Part shown: positions 11,990 through 23,308 of the stretch, piece after piece
Layout of the letters: every line of letters begins with the position of its first letter
How positions within the stretch are numbered: position 1 is the stretch's first letter
Source: Aplectana chamaeleonis
Lineage: Eukaryota > Nematoda > Chromadorea > Rhabditida > Cosmocercidae
Length of the DNA stretch: 64,000 nt
Reading direction: 5' to 3'
Assembly (NCBI GenBank): GCA_029168955.1
Contig: JAPDOI010000106.1
Coordinates: 953,001-1,017,000 of the forward strand
Notes under the pieces: model-generated
Seen by the model: the letters and a program-made list of their open reading frames with translations, nothing else
The model's database searches: none
Told to the model about the DNA's origin: nothing
Translations under genes and position numbers: made by a program

Positions 11990-12330
11990 TTTTGTACAGC
12001 TTATTGGAGTGCATAATTATTTACGAGCTACTCAATCACCAGTGGAGAGCTTTCGTCGGTGAATCTGAATCTTCTTATTGTTTCTTTCGCTCCTTCTTCT
12101 AGTACATTTGACAAATAGTTGAACTTCATCAAACTTGTGATGGGGTGATAATCGAAGTTGGCCTCAAATATGCACCAGAAGTTTTCCCACACACTGCTGC
12201 AACCAACGCAATGGCGGGAGTGCCATTGGAACTTGTTTTTGGATTGGCATCGGCTGGAGTAGACGTCGGACCACATACTTCTAGTGTTCTTTTTGATACC
12301 TTTTATGGTTTGCTTCAATTCGAACTACAC
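11990..12330 (-). pseudogene. BEL/Pao-type gag remnant (DUF1759-like)
   Basis: The minus frame 12318-12028 reads WENFWCIFEANF, then MKFNYLSNVLEEGAKETIRRF and a TDES..LVIE end. This follows the DUF1759 gag pattern of BEL/Pao elements: a W..F...F segment, then KF.YL...L.G.A...I.GF. A stop follows at 12027. Weakly coding-like, asparagine/glutamine-rich sequence continues on the same strand to about 10.7 kb, with many breaks. No LTRs were found. Family assignment is by pattern only. Confidence 0.5.
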
Positions 12331-13525
12331 CCTTGAAATATAAATTGTTTCTCACATCCCCGCAAGCTGCAAGTTGAGGATGAAAAAAAAATACGAGCTG
12401 GATTTGAACCTAACATCAGAAAATTTTTCTTGTGCGAAGTTTCTTCAACAAAAAATTTTTCCTAGTCTTCGAAGAGAATCCCGAAATTTGTATGCCCCCC
12501 CCCCCCCCCCGAAAGTCTTTGATCGATTTTTTCCCGACCAATCGATCCTTGTGCTCAAAGCAACCCCGCAATTCAGAAAATGTGATTGTTGCCTCTCTCG
12601 AATTTCTGATATTGCTTTTCCTCTTTTATTCTTACCCTAGTTCGGGATCAAGATACTTGTTTTCGAATGCTCGGATTCCGAAAAGTGGTTTTACGGTGCA
12701 GCTTCTTCTTTTTTCTTATTAAAAGTTCGTTTGCTGCAGCCGGTACACGCTATCAAGCTGTGATAATTCTAGTAAGAACTTTAAATACTCACAAATTCGG
12801 TTGTTCCTTCTTTGGTCGTCCTCGTATCGCTGAATAGTGGTTCAGTGTGACGAATCTTCGAGGCGACGGCCTTCCAGAAACGTCTTCACAGTTCGAGCAG
12901 AAAACCTGAAACTTGGGTAATCAAACAATAAAGTTGTGTACGAGAACATTTATAGTAACAGTAAGAGAGGAGAGGATGTGGATGTGAGGTACCAGGGAGA
13001 CCAGCAGTTTTTTCGAAAAGAGACAACATGGTAGCGGGGTCGTAATGGGGACACGGCGAGTTTTCCTTGCAGTGAATAGACGTAGTGAGCAGCAGCGTGA
13101 TTTTGTTTGCAATACGTGTTATAGCAGGTTAAGACTCGTTCTTCTTCGAGCTCTTCAGGATCGCGCCAACGCCCAGCATTAGAATTACGAGGATAGCTAA
13201 CCAATCCAACCAACGAGCGCGACGATCCTGCGAAGAACACACACAAGACACCCAAAGGTACAAAAAATATCCCTAAAAACACCCTCAGCGGCTGAAGGGT
13301 TGCCAGAAGTACCCTAAAGTTTTGAAAGTGATTGCTAATGTTTTCAAAAACGCTCGCACCATATTTCCTGGTATGACACGTTAAGACAGTTATATGCATG
13401 TTAAACTCAACAAACGTGCCGAAAACATGCGAGGAACAGTGAACGTGGTGGACTCTATAGTAATTAACCGCGGTGGCAAAACACTAACATGTGAAATATA
13501 TAATCGGCTCTCCGGTGAACTCCTT
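12331..13525. other. Intergenic with a C-run
   Basis: A run of about 18 C lies at about 12496-12513. The open frames on both strands here have no recognised motif. Confidence 0.4.
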
Positions 13526-13526
13526 G

Positions 13527-13978
13527 AGTTGGACGCCGCCACTCTACAAAAAGTGAACAATAGTTTCTGAGACTGATTTTCCTGGCCGATGCTTCTTAAT
13601 AGCAAAAACAAACCGTTGCGGTGTTTTACACGGAAGCACTCTGTGGTTCCAAAACTCGTCTTGACTACACGGAAACCGTTAAAAAGTATGTGCATGTAAC
13701 CCTAATACTTACCACCAGAATAGAAGATGATGCCAAAAACACAGACGGACGGTTAGCTCCAGCTGCTACGAGAAGCGAAACCAAAGTGCAACATCTAATG
13801 AGAATATTTTTTTAAAATAATCTCGTCAACGAATAGAAGTCCATTCTGGAAACCATTGAACTCTTCCTTGTGAAGTACCACAACGGTTTGTTTCTGCTGT
13901 TAAGAAGTATCGGGCAGGAAAATCAGTCTCAGAAACTATTGTTCACTTTTTTGTAGACTCTCCTCATTCAACTTACCT
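13527..13978. repeat. Inverted repeat of about 110-150-bp arms
   Basis: 13536-13640 is the reverse complement of about 13872-13972 (shared CAGTCTCAGAAACTATTGTT and AACAAACCGTTG). The similarity continues loosely inward. The arm reads as part of an open frame on both strands (GLFLLLRSIGQENQSQK), so it may be a duplicated fragment of a gene or transposase. Not identified. Confidence 0.6.
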
Positions 13979-14164
13979 ATTGTTCCTTTGTTGGAACGTT
14001 TCTGACGCCAACCAAACCTCTTTGCTTGGAAGACCCTTTTTGATAGAATTGTTCACTTTTTATTGATATTACGAAGTAATATCCCTGAAAAAATCTTCAC
14101 ACTTTCGAATAGCATGGATTGCTATAATAATCAGTAAGCAACAAACTTGTTGCGCACGCTAAAA

Positions 14165-17100
14165 ATGCCGCTACTTCACTTTCCACGACGTCCTGATGAT
14201 GTCAGAAAATGCCCTATGCACTCGGCACCACCTTGGCACGACGTCCTGATGACGTCACCAGATGCTTTATGCACTTGGTACGACGTTCTGATGACGTCAT
14301 CAGATGCCCTGTGTACTTTACGTGAAATTCTGATGACGTCATCAGATGCCCTTATGTACTTTACATGACACCCTGATGACGTCATCAGATGCCCTATGTA
14401 CTTTGGTATGACACCCCGATGACGTCATCAGATGTCCTATGTACTTTACATGACACCCTGGATGACGTCATTAGATGCCCTATGTACTTTACATGACACC
14501 CTGATGACGTCATCTGATGCCCTATGTACTTTACATGACACCCTGATGACGTCATCAGATGCCCTATGTACTTTACAGGACACCCTGATGACGCCAACAG
14601 ATGTCTTATGTACTTTACATGACATCCTGATGACGTCATCAGATGCCCTATGTACTTTACATGACACCCTGATGACGCCAACAGATGCCCTATGTACTTT
14701 GATGACACCCTGATGACGTCATCAGATGCCCTATGTACTTTACATGACACCCTGATGACGTCATCAGACGCCCTATGTACTTTACATGACACCCTGATGA
14801 CGCGTCATCAGATGCCCTATGTACTTAAGATGACACTTCGATGACGTCATCAGATGCCTTATGTACTTTACATGACACCCTGATGACGTCATCAGATGCC
14901 CTATGTACTTTACATGACACCCTGATGACGTCATCAGATGCCCTATGTACTTTTACATGACACCCTGATGACGTCAATCAGATGCCCTATGTACTTTACA
15001 TGACATCTGATGACGTCAATCAGATGCCCTATAAATTTTACATGACACCCTGATGACGTCATCAGATGCCCTATAAATTTTATACGACATCCTGATGACG
15101 TTTCACCAGATGCCCTATGTACTTTACATGACACCCTGATGACGTCATCAGATGCCCTATGTACTTTTACATGATTGTTCCCGATGATGACGTCATCAGA
15201 TGCCCTATGTACTTTACATGACACCCTTGATGACGTCATCAGATGCCCTATGTACTTTACATGACACCTCTGATGACGTCATCAGATGCCCTATGTACTT
15301 TACATGACACCCTTGATGACGTCATCAGATGCCCTATGTACTTTGGCATGACACCCTGATGACGTAATCAGATGCCCTATGTACTTTAGCATGACACCCT
15401 GATGACGTCATCAGATGCCCTTATGTTTTTTACATGACACCCTGATGACGTCATCAGATGCCCTATGTACTTTACATGACATTTGATGACGTCATCAGAT
15501 TTATGTACTTTACAGCATGACACCCTGATGACGTCATCAGATGCTCCTATGTACTTTACATGACACCCTGATGATGTCATCAGATGCTCCATGTACTTTG
15601 CTATGACACCCTCATGACGTCATCAGATGCCCTATGTACTTTACATGACACCCTGATGACGTCATCAGACGCCCTATGTACTTTACATGACACCCTGATG
15701 ACGTCATCAGATGCCCTATGTACTTTACATGACATCCTGATGACGTCATCAGATGCTCCTATGTACTTTACATGACACCCTGATGACGTCATCAGATGCC
15801 CTATGTACTTTACATGACACCCTGATGACGCTTCATCAGATGCCTTATGTACTTTACATGACACCCTACGTGACGTCATCAGATGCCCTATGTACTTAGC
15901 ATGACACCCTGATGACGTCATCAGATGCCCTATGTACTTTACATGACACCCTGATGACGTCATCAGATGCCCTATGTACTTTACATGACACCCTGATGAC
16001 GTCATCAGATGCCTTATGTACTTTACATGACACCCCCGATGACGTCATCAGATGCCCTATGTAATTTTACATGACACCTTGATGACGTCATCAGATGCCT
16101 TATGTACTTTATACGACACCCCTGATGACGTCATCAGATGCCCTATGTACTTTACATGACACCCTTCTGATGACGTCATCAGATGCCCTATGTACTTTAT
16201 ATGACACCCTGATGACGTCAATAGATGCCCTATGTACTTTACATGACACCCTGATGACGTCATCAGATGCCCTATGTACTTTACATGACACCCCGATGAC
16301 AATCAGATGCCCTATGTATTTTAAGATGACATCCTGATGACGTCATCAGATGCCCTATACTTCTTTACATGACACCCTGATGACGTCATCAGATGCCCTA
16401 TGTACTTTACATGACACCCTGATGACGTCATCAGATGCCCTATGTACTTTTAAGGACACCCTGATGACGTCATCAGATGCCCTATGTACTTTACATGACA
16501 CCCCGATGACGTCATCAGATGCTCCTATGCACTTTACATGACACCCTGATGACGTCATCAGATGCCCTATGTACTTTTTACATGACACCCTGATGACGTC
16601 ATCAGATGCCCTATGTACTTTACATGACACCCTGATGACGTCATCAGATGCCCTATGTACTTTACATGACACCCCTGATGACGTCATCAGATGCCCTATG
16701 TACTTTACATGACACCCTGATGACGCTATCAGATGCCCTATGTACTTTACATGACAGCCTGATGACGTCATCAGATGCCTTATGTACTTTACATGACACC
16801 CTGATGACGTCATCAGATGCCTTATGTACTTTACATGACATCCTGACACGCCATCAGATGCCCTATGTACTTTACATGAGCCACCCTGATGACGTCATCA
16901 GATGCCCTATGAGAATTTACATGACACCCTGATGACGTCATCAGATGCCCTATGTACTTTACATGACACCCTGATGATGTCATCAGATGCCCTATGTACT
17001 TTTACATGACACCCTGATGACGTCATCAGATGCCCTATGTACTTTATATGACATCCTGATGACGTCATCAGATGCCCTATGTGGCCTTTACATGACACCC

Positions 17101-17440
17101 TGATGACGTCATCAGATGCCTTATGTACTTTACATGACACCCTGATGACGTCAACAGATGCCCTATGTACTTTACATGATTATTTCCTGATGACGTCATC
17201 AGATGCCCTATGTACTTTACATGACACCCCGATGACGTCATCAGATGCTCCTATGTACTTTACATGACACCCTGATGACGTCATCAGATGCCCTATGTAC
17301 TTTTTTTTTTTTTGCATGACACCCTGATGACGTCATCAGATGCCCTATGTACTTTATATGACACCCTGACAGACGTCATCAGATGCCCTATGTACTTTAC
17401 ATGACATCCTGATGACGTCATCAGATGTCTTATGTACTGA
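14165..17440. repeat. 42-bp CRE-palindrome satellite, about 77 units
   Basis: The tandem array has a 42-bp period. Each unit contains the perfect 16-bp palindrome CTGATGACGTCATCAG, followed by GCCCTATG and a second small dyad, TGTACTTTACA. TGACGTCA in the palindrome is the consensus cAMP-response element bound by CREB/ATF-type bZIP factors. Units are very uniform in the middle, with scattered indels and variants such as GCCAACAG, while the first three or four units on the left are diverged. One unit carries an insertion of about 12 T (about 17302-17313). Because 42 is 14 codons, open frames of 60-164 codons run through it on both strands. They are by-products. Confidence 0.97.
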
Positions 17441-17471
17441 TAGCCTGCGACCACTGGCAGTGGCTAGCGGT

Positions 17472-17556
17472 GAACGAGGAACGAGGGACGAGGAACGAGG
17501 GACGAGGAACGAGGGACGAGGAACAGAGGGACGAGGAACAGGACACGAGGGACGCG
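17472..17556. repeat. 14-bp tandem repeat at the satellite edge
   Basis: Repeats of GAACGAGGGACGAG, about six units, decaying on the right. It directly follows the satellite and a short unique piece with CCACTGGCAGTGG. Confidence 0.85.
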
Positions 17557-17757
17557 TTACAAGAAAACGCGAATTTTAGCTAAGCTTCCGCCGATCTAAC
17601 TTTGTTAATTTTCAATCGATTTGGCCCAAATTTTGTCAGCGGGTGTCTTCTATACTCTCTCACCTATATCCAGAAGGAAATCTCTAGAAAATTTGTTTTA
17701 CAGGTTTTATTAACTACTTTACCAAAATCTAAGCGATCACAAGTCTGTGCTGTTATG

Positions 17758-20700
17758 AAACATGCAGTACCGCGTACTAAAACATCTTGTCAGAGGAAGT
17801 AACCGCGAGCTCGGAAATACCTGATGAAAATTAGTATCAAGCAGGCCGGGCAGTATCGACTGAAATCACCTCGACTCAGACAGTCTATTGATACTGAAAT
17901 GTTTATAATGATGATTCAAATGACGATGCACAACCAATACGGTCACCCTGGCAAACGGCATTTCTTGAAAAACTGAAAATAGCGCCTTAGAAACTGTACC
18001 ATCCCCAACAAATCCGCTAAGCCTGCTCTTTGTCTTGATTTGGCGATTTCTCTAGAATCCAGAGCATGCATCACCACACAGCGAGTTATCCGCCATTTTC
18101 GATAGCTTCAGTGACCACATTCTTCCAAGTTGCCATCATTCACTTAACATTGTATCCGCTCATGATGAAAAACGACTATAGTTGCAATGTTATAGAAAGT
18201 AAACCCTGAGTGTACCTGCGTCCTGCTTACGTGCAAAGAGATTCTGCGTCTCGAGTTAGCTACGCATATTATTATTAGCTCCATTTCTGAGCACCAGCGC
18301 AGAGTTCGTGCTGATCTACGCAAGCATCAGCGTACAGCAGAATAGCAAATGTTTGAATTAAACACGAAATATCAAGAAAACCTGGCGTAACCTTAGGTCT
18401 CGAATTTTCCCATTTTCGTTGTCTTCTGTTGTGTTTCAGCACCTTATTAAAAAGCTTTACTGTGCAATGCAGCGACGATAACTCCCGTGCTTAATCCGAT
18501 GAGGACACCCATTTCTACATTATAAATCAGTTTGAGGCCAAAGATAGAGAAAAATGGGTGAGAAATCTGTTTTCAAAACCGACTGCTTCGCGCTCACTTT
18601 AGTGGCATTTCTTTCATATCCAGATTTATCTGGATTTATGAGAAAAATGAGTTATGATACTCCAGCAAAAGTTTATTCGCGTTTCAGTGAACATTTCTGA
18701 AACCCATGTAGAAGTTTTCATAGAAAACGATTCAACTTCGGTTTTGCAAAAGATAATGATATCAAAAGTTCAATATTTGCACCGATGTCAAACAATTTGC
18801 GTTTAAGCTTTGCAAACGCGCTTGTCACATATAAAGAAAAAGATTGCGATTGAACCTCCTGTGGACGCGACAGGTAACCCTAAGTGGTCATGAAAAAAAA
18901 AACAGGAACCAAACACAGCTGGTCATGCTCAAAACTATTTTCTTCAGAGTATATTGATCCCAAATCAGTCTATATCGTGATAATGAAGCGAAACGCTCAC
19001 ACACAGAATAGTAATGAGCCGAGTCTCTAAATAGGCAACAAAGAAAATCTCAAAAGTGGATGTGAAAATTTTAGATTTTTTCGTTGATGGAATTATGAGC
19101 CCAGGGTCCGATCTGGGCTCACTATTGACAGATGGCTGTCATTAAAATGAAATCGGCAGAATCTGTGCTCGCTCACAAAAACACCCAAGCAACATTCATA
19201 TACATAGAAAAAGCTCATACGCCAAATTTTTTTTTGAAAAGTGATTCGGAGAGGTAAGTTGTGCGTAGCTTTTTCACAGAAAGCAAAATTTGGAAAAATA
19301 TGAATCCGCCGATCCAGCAACGATTCTTTCACGCTAGTGTACAGATGCGAAGAAGTAGATTGGCGAATATCATAGCCTTTGAATGCCCTAGATTCACTCC
19401 TGGCATCGGGTTGTAGTGCCCTGACACGTCCAAACTGGAGATGCAGAAGTTCATGTAATTACCCGGACGAGGGGCATATCGATGCCAGCAGGAATCTAGG
19501 GCACATTCAGAGGAGTTTATGATATTTGGCCACAACCTATATTCGCATCTGTACGCTAGCGTGAAAGAATCGTTGCTGGATAGGCGGATTCATACTTTTT
19601 CAAATTTAGTTTTCTGTAAAAACGTTGGTCGTTTTCTGTGCAAATCTTCCCTCTCCGAAGCACTTTTCTAACAAAATTTGGCGTGTGAGTTGTTTCTATG
19701 GATATGAATGTTATTCGGGTGGTTCTGTGAGAGAGCTCGAATTTCGTCGATTTCACTCTAATGACAGTCATTTGTCAATAGTGAGCCCAGATAGGACCCT
19801 GAGCTCAGAACTCCATCAACGAAAAAATCAAATATTTTCGCATCCACTCTTGAGATTTTCTTTGTTGCCCATTTAGAGGCTTGGCTCATTACTATTCTGT
19901 GTGTGAGCAATTCCTTCATTATCACGATATAGACTGATTTGGGATCAATATACTGAAGAAAATAGGGTTTTCAGCATGACCAGCTGTGTTTGGTTCCTGT
20001 TTTTCATTTACCGCCAGGTAAACTCGTCCACACTGTGAGGTTCAATCAGTAATCCTTTTTCTCTTTTACATGTGACAAAGCGCGTTTGTAAAGCTTGGAC
20101 AAAGTCGTTTGACATCATAATATTGAACTTTTGATATCATTATTTTTGCAAAACCGAAAGTTGAATCGTTTTCTCTATGAAAACTTCTACATGGGTTTCA
20201 GGAATGTTCACTGAAACGCGAGTAAACTTTTTGCTGAGTATCATAACCCATTTCTTCTCATAAATCCAGATAAATCTGGATATGAAAGAAATGCTACCAA
20301 GTGAGAGCGAAGCAGTTTTGAAACAGATTTCACCCATTTTTCTATCTTTTGGCCTCAAACTGATTTATAATGTAGAAATGGGTGCCATCCAGAAAGCGAA
20401 GTTATCGTCGCTGCATTGCACAGTGAAGCTTTTTAATAAGTAGCTGAAACACAACAGAAAACAACGAAAATGGGGAAAGGAATCTCAAGAAAAATAAATT
20501 TTTTCGTTTTCGTGTTTCTTATATTCTGCTATTTTTTACTGATGCTTATGGACTTTTTCATAGCTAACTTCTTCGAAAAATCTTTTTTACAGGAGCTATA
20601 CACCTCGAGGACCTCCATAAAAACTGGTCACGTCTCGCGGAAATAAATGTTGAGTGAATGATAATTTGGGAAATCAGCTATCGAAAATGGCCAGATAACT

Positions 20701-21354
20701 CACCTGGTGGTGTCACATGCCCAGATCTAAAGAAATCCGCATCAATCAAAAGCAAAGCAGTAGATTTGTTGGGGTCTTTAAATGAGACCTGAATTTCCTA
20801 AAAATACTATTTTCGAATTTTTTTCAAAAATGCCGTTCGTTCAAACCAGAAAATTTTGGGTGTATTCGTGGTTGTGCATATAAATCATTTGAATCATCAT
20901 TATAACATTTCAATCAGCATAGGCCTGTCTGAGCCCAGAAAATTGATTTCCAATCGAGCTCTCTGCATTGCTGTATTGTAATTTCTCTATCCAGATTATT
21001 TTTATTTCCAGCTCGCAGTTTTCTGACAAAATGTTTTATACACGGTATACTGCATGTTTTGTATCACTTACAAATTTCTTTGATCATAAGCCGTCGTTTT
21101 GGAAATGTTTATGAGCTTCTGAAGACCTCGTCATCCTTCCAGTTCAATTTATCGGAAAAATTTCAAACTTTTCGAAATTTCTTCAAACTCTATTTGGCAG
21201 AATCGCAGCAGGCTGCCCTGAAAGTGTCTGAAACAGAATCAACCGGGGAAGTCGTTGAACACGGTAAACCGTTCCTGAATTGGACGCCGCACAAAAACGG
21301 CGGACGCCGCCGCCCGCCGCCGCCTTTTTACCCTTGGCAGCCGACCGCACTGTA
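17758..21354. mobile_element. Giant inverted-repeat element A
   Basis: A large imperfect palindrome. Left arm about 17758-19420 reads in reverse complement in about 19480-21354, centred near 19450 on a spacer with GTAATTACCCGGACGAGG. For example 18600-18800 matches 20070-20300 inverted. The right end carries a CCGCC-rich segment (21280-21330) and stops near GCAGCCGACCGCACTGTA, which is shared with element B. The left arm lacks the outermost part of about 310 bp and is diverged at about 18100-18400. There is no transposase frame. The class is unknown; it is a foldback-like non-autonomous element by structure. Confidence 0.8.
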
Positions 21355-23308
21355 CAACATCATTCACTCCACGCCAAAATTTGAATTTCGTCGATTTCAA
21401 AATTTCGTATTTAATTTCCCTGCTCATTTCAATGTGTTCTTTGGATTCACCATGAAACCATACACAGAAATTCCCGGTTGTCACCTGGAGCCCACAAGTC
21501 CTTCCTGTTGTGACATGGAGGGCAAATGAGCCTTCCCTTGTCACCTCGAGGCCATGTTTCGTCACGTTTCGCACTTTCTGATGTGACCTGGAAGTGAGGT
21601 GAATTTTTCGCAACATTTAACATTTTAATTTGATTCCGAATCTGTTGTTTCCATATATATATATTTCAATATATTATATTTGTCTGCTGACTTTTTGGGG
21701 CAAAACTAGTTGGGGGGGATGTGGTGAGACGGCGACGAGCCAATCGTAGGCGTCGCAGATGGCGAGAGTCAGGCAGACTGTCAGAGGGCGCACACATTCA
21801 GACCTCGATCCCGCACCTTCGTTATCATCCAGCGCTCCGTTTTGCTCTTAGTCAGATTTGATTCCGAATCTGTTGTTTCCATATATATATTTTAATATAT
21901 TATATTTTTGTCTGCTGACTTGTCGGTGCAAAACTAGTTGGGGGGGCACCCAAGAATTACCCATAGAAATGGAATGATTAATTCATGAAAAAATAAAAAT
22001 TTCTTTCGTTATATGATATACGATAGCGTTATCACTCGTATTTTCCTAAAAATTTCATAGAATCGATCTAATACGCGTGGTAGATCGGCTGCTGGAAGCA
22101 GTATTATCCATGTATCCATTGAATTCTAGGTGGTCCCCCTGAACTAGTTTTGCACCTCTTTTTTTGGTGTTCTGAGAAATGAATCCGGATTTTGCGTGGT
22201 TACGGGAAGGATGGTACGCCGCGCGCGGCGAGGACATGCGACGCGTGTTGCGTCGCGGCGTACCACTATCGATCTATCGTTACACCGTACAGTCAGCTTG
22301 AATAAAGTGACTGCATTATAGCTCGAGAACAGTCTTTGGATGCCAGGGGATTCGATCATATTGTGTATAAGCCAGAAATATAGAATTCTTAGCGATCTCC
22401 ATTAGAACTTATCAAATTCACAGAAATCAGGTGACAAAATAAGTCATTCTCAAGTTACCGATAGACGTTGGCTCCTGTGAACCCTATTTCTGTTAACTTC
22501 TTGCACTGATCTTATCATCTGAATGGTAGGCGAATTTCCAAGCGTCTCGTTGAGGGGAAATGGCCCAATCAACGCGTGGTAGTACGCCGCGACGCGGCAC
22601 GCAGCGCATACTTCCGGCCGCAAGCGGCGTAGCATCTGGCCGCCGCCCATTTTGCGTTTGTCAAAATTTTTAGGTTCACTGTTGATTGAGGTAGGTAATA
22701 CGCCATATATAGGGCAAAACATACCTTAGTAGTTCGGAAAGCGGGCATTAAATTCGTATTCACCACCCCGAATAGCCCCCGCATAAAAATTTTGAGTCTA
22801 ATCTGAGACTTCGATCAAACTACCGTATTTCCCACCGTAATCTGCCGTAACCTGTAGAAAATCGGCAAACGGACCTCAGATTCGTGTTGAGCACATCAAA
22901 CTGTTCTCAGAGACGGATCTTGTAATCTATCTCAAAGAAAAAAATCTATATCTTGTAATCTGTATCGAAGAAATCCGAAAATCTTGAAAGTGGCGTTTTG
23001 CCTTCCAAATTTCGCTCGCTGGGATGCTTTGAGCGAAGTAAGCCGAAAACATCGGAAAATCAACAAATAAACCACAGATTCGTGGGCAGCGCTCCAAATA
23101 GCCTACCTGGGGTGACTTTAAGTCGAATCTGAAACATTTTTGAAGCGCTTTTAGAGCCACTAATTGATAAAAAATACCTCTCAACCGAAAATTCGTAGGA
23201 GCCCAGGGGTTCGTGCCAAGAATGTTCCCATGACACCGAGAGAGGGCAAATAGCATTTCTATGGCGGAACTTGTTCCCCATGGCCACGAATTTTCCCATG
23301 GCAGCTTC
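21355..23308. other. Spacer between the two giant palindromes
   Basis: It holds a direct repeat of about 88 bp: 21630-21718 and 21857-21945, each with CCGAATCTGTTGTTTCC, a TATATA run and GCAAAACTAGTTGGGGGG. An inverted short copy of the last motif is at about 22132-22157. 21470-21600 resembles the hairpin at 27349 (CCCGGTTGTCACCTGGAG). GC-rich TACGCCGCG hairpins lie at 22212-22262 and about 22575-22632. No gene recognised. Confidence 0.6.

Noticed and set aside
14147..17267. Many 60-164-codon ORFs on both strands
   Set aside because: The 42-bp unit is a multiple of three, so open phases stay open through the whole array. The translations are just the repeat. No protein is supported.
14165..17440. 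CRISPR array
   Set aside because: The array is continuous, with no unique spacers between repeats, in a eukaryotic context without cas genes.
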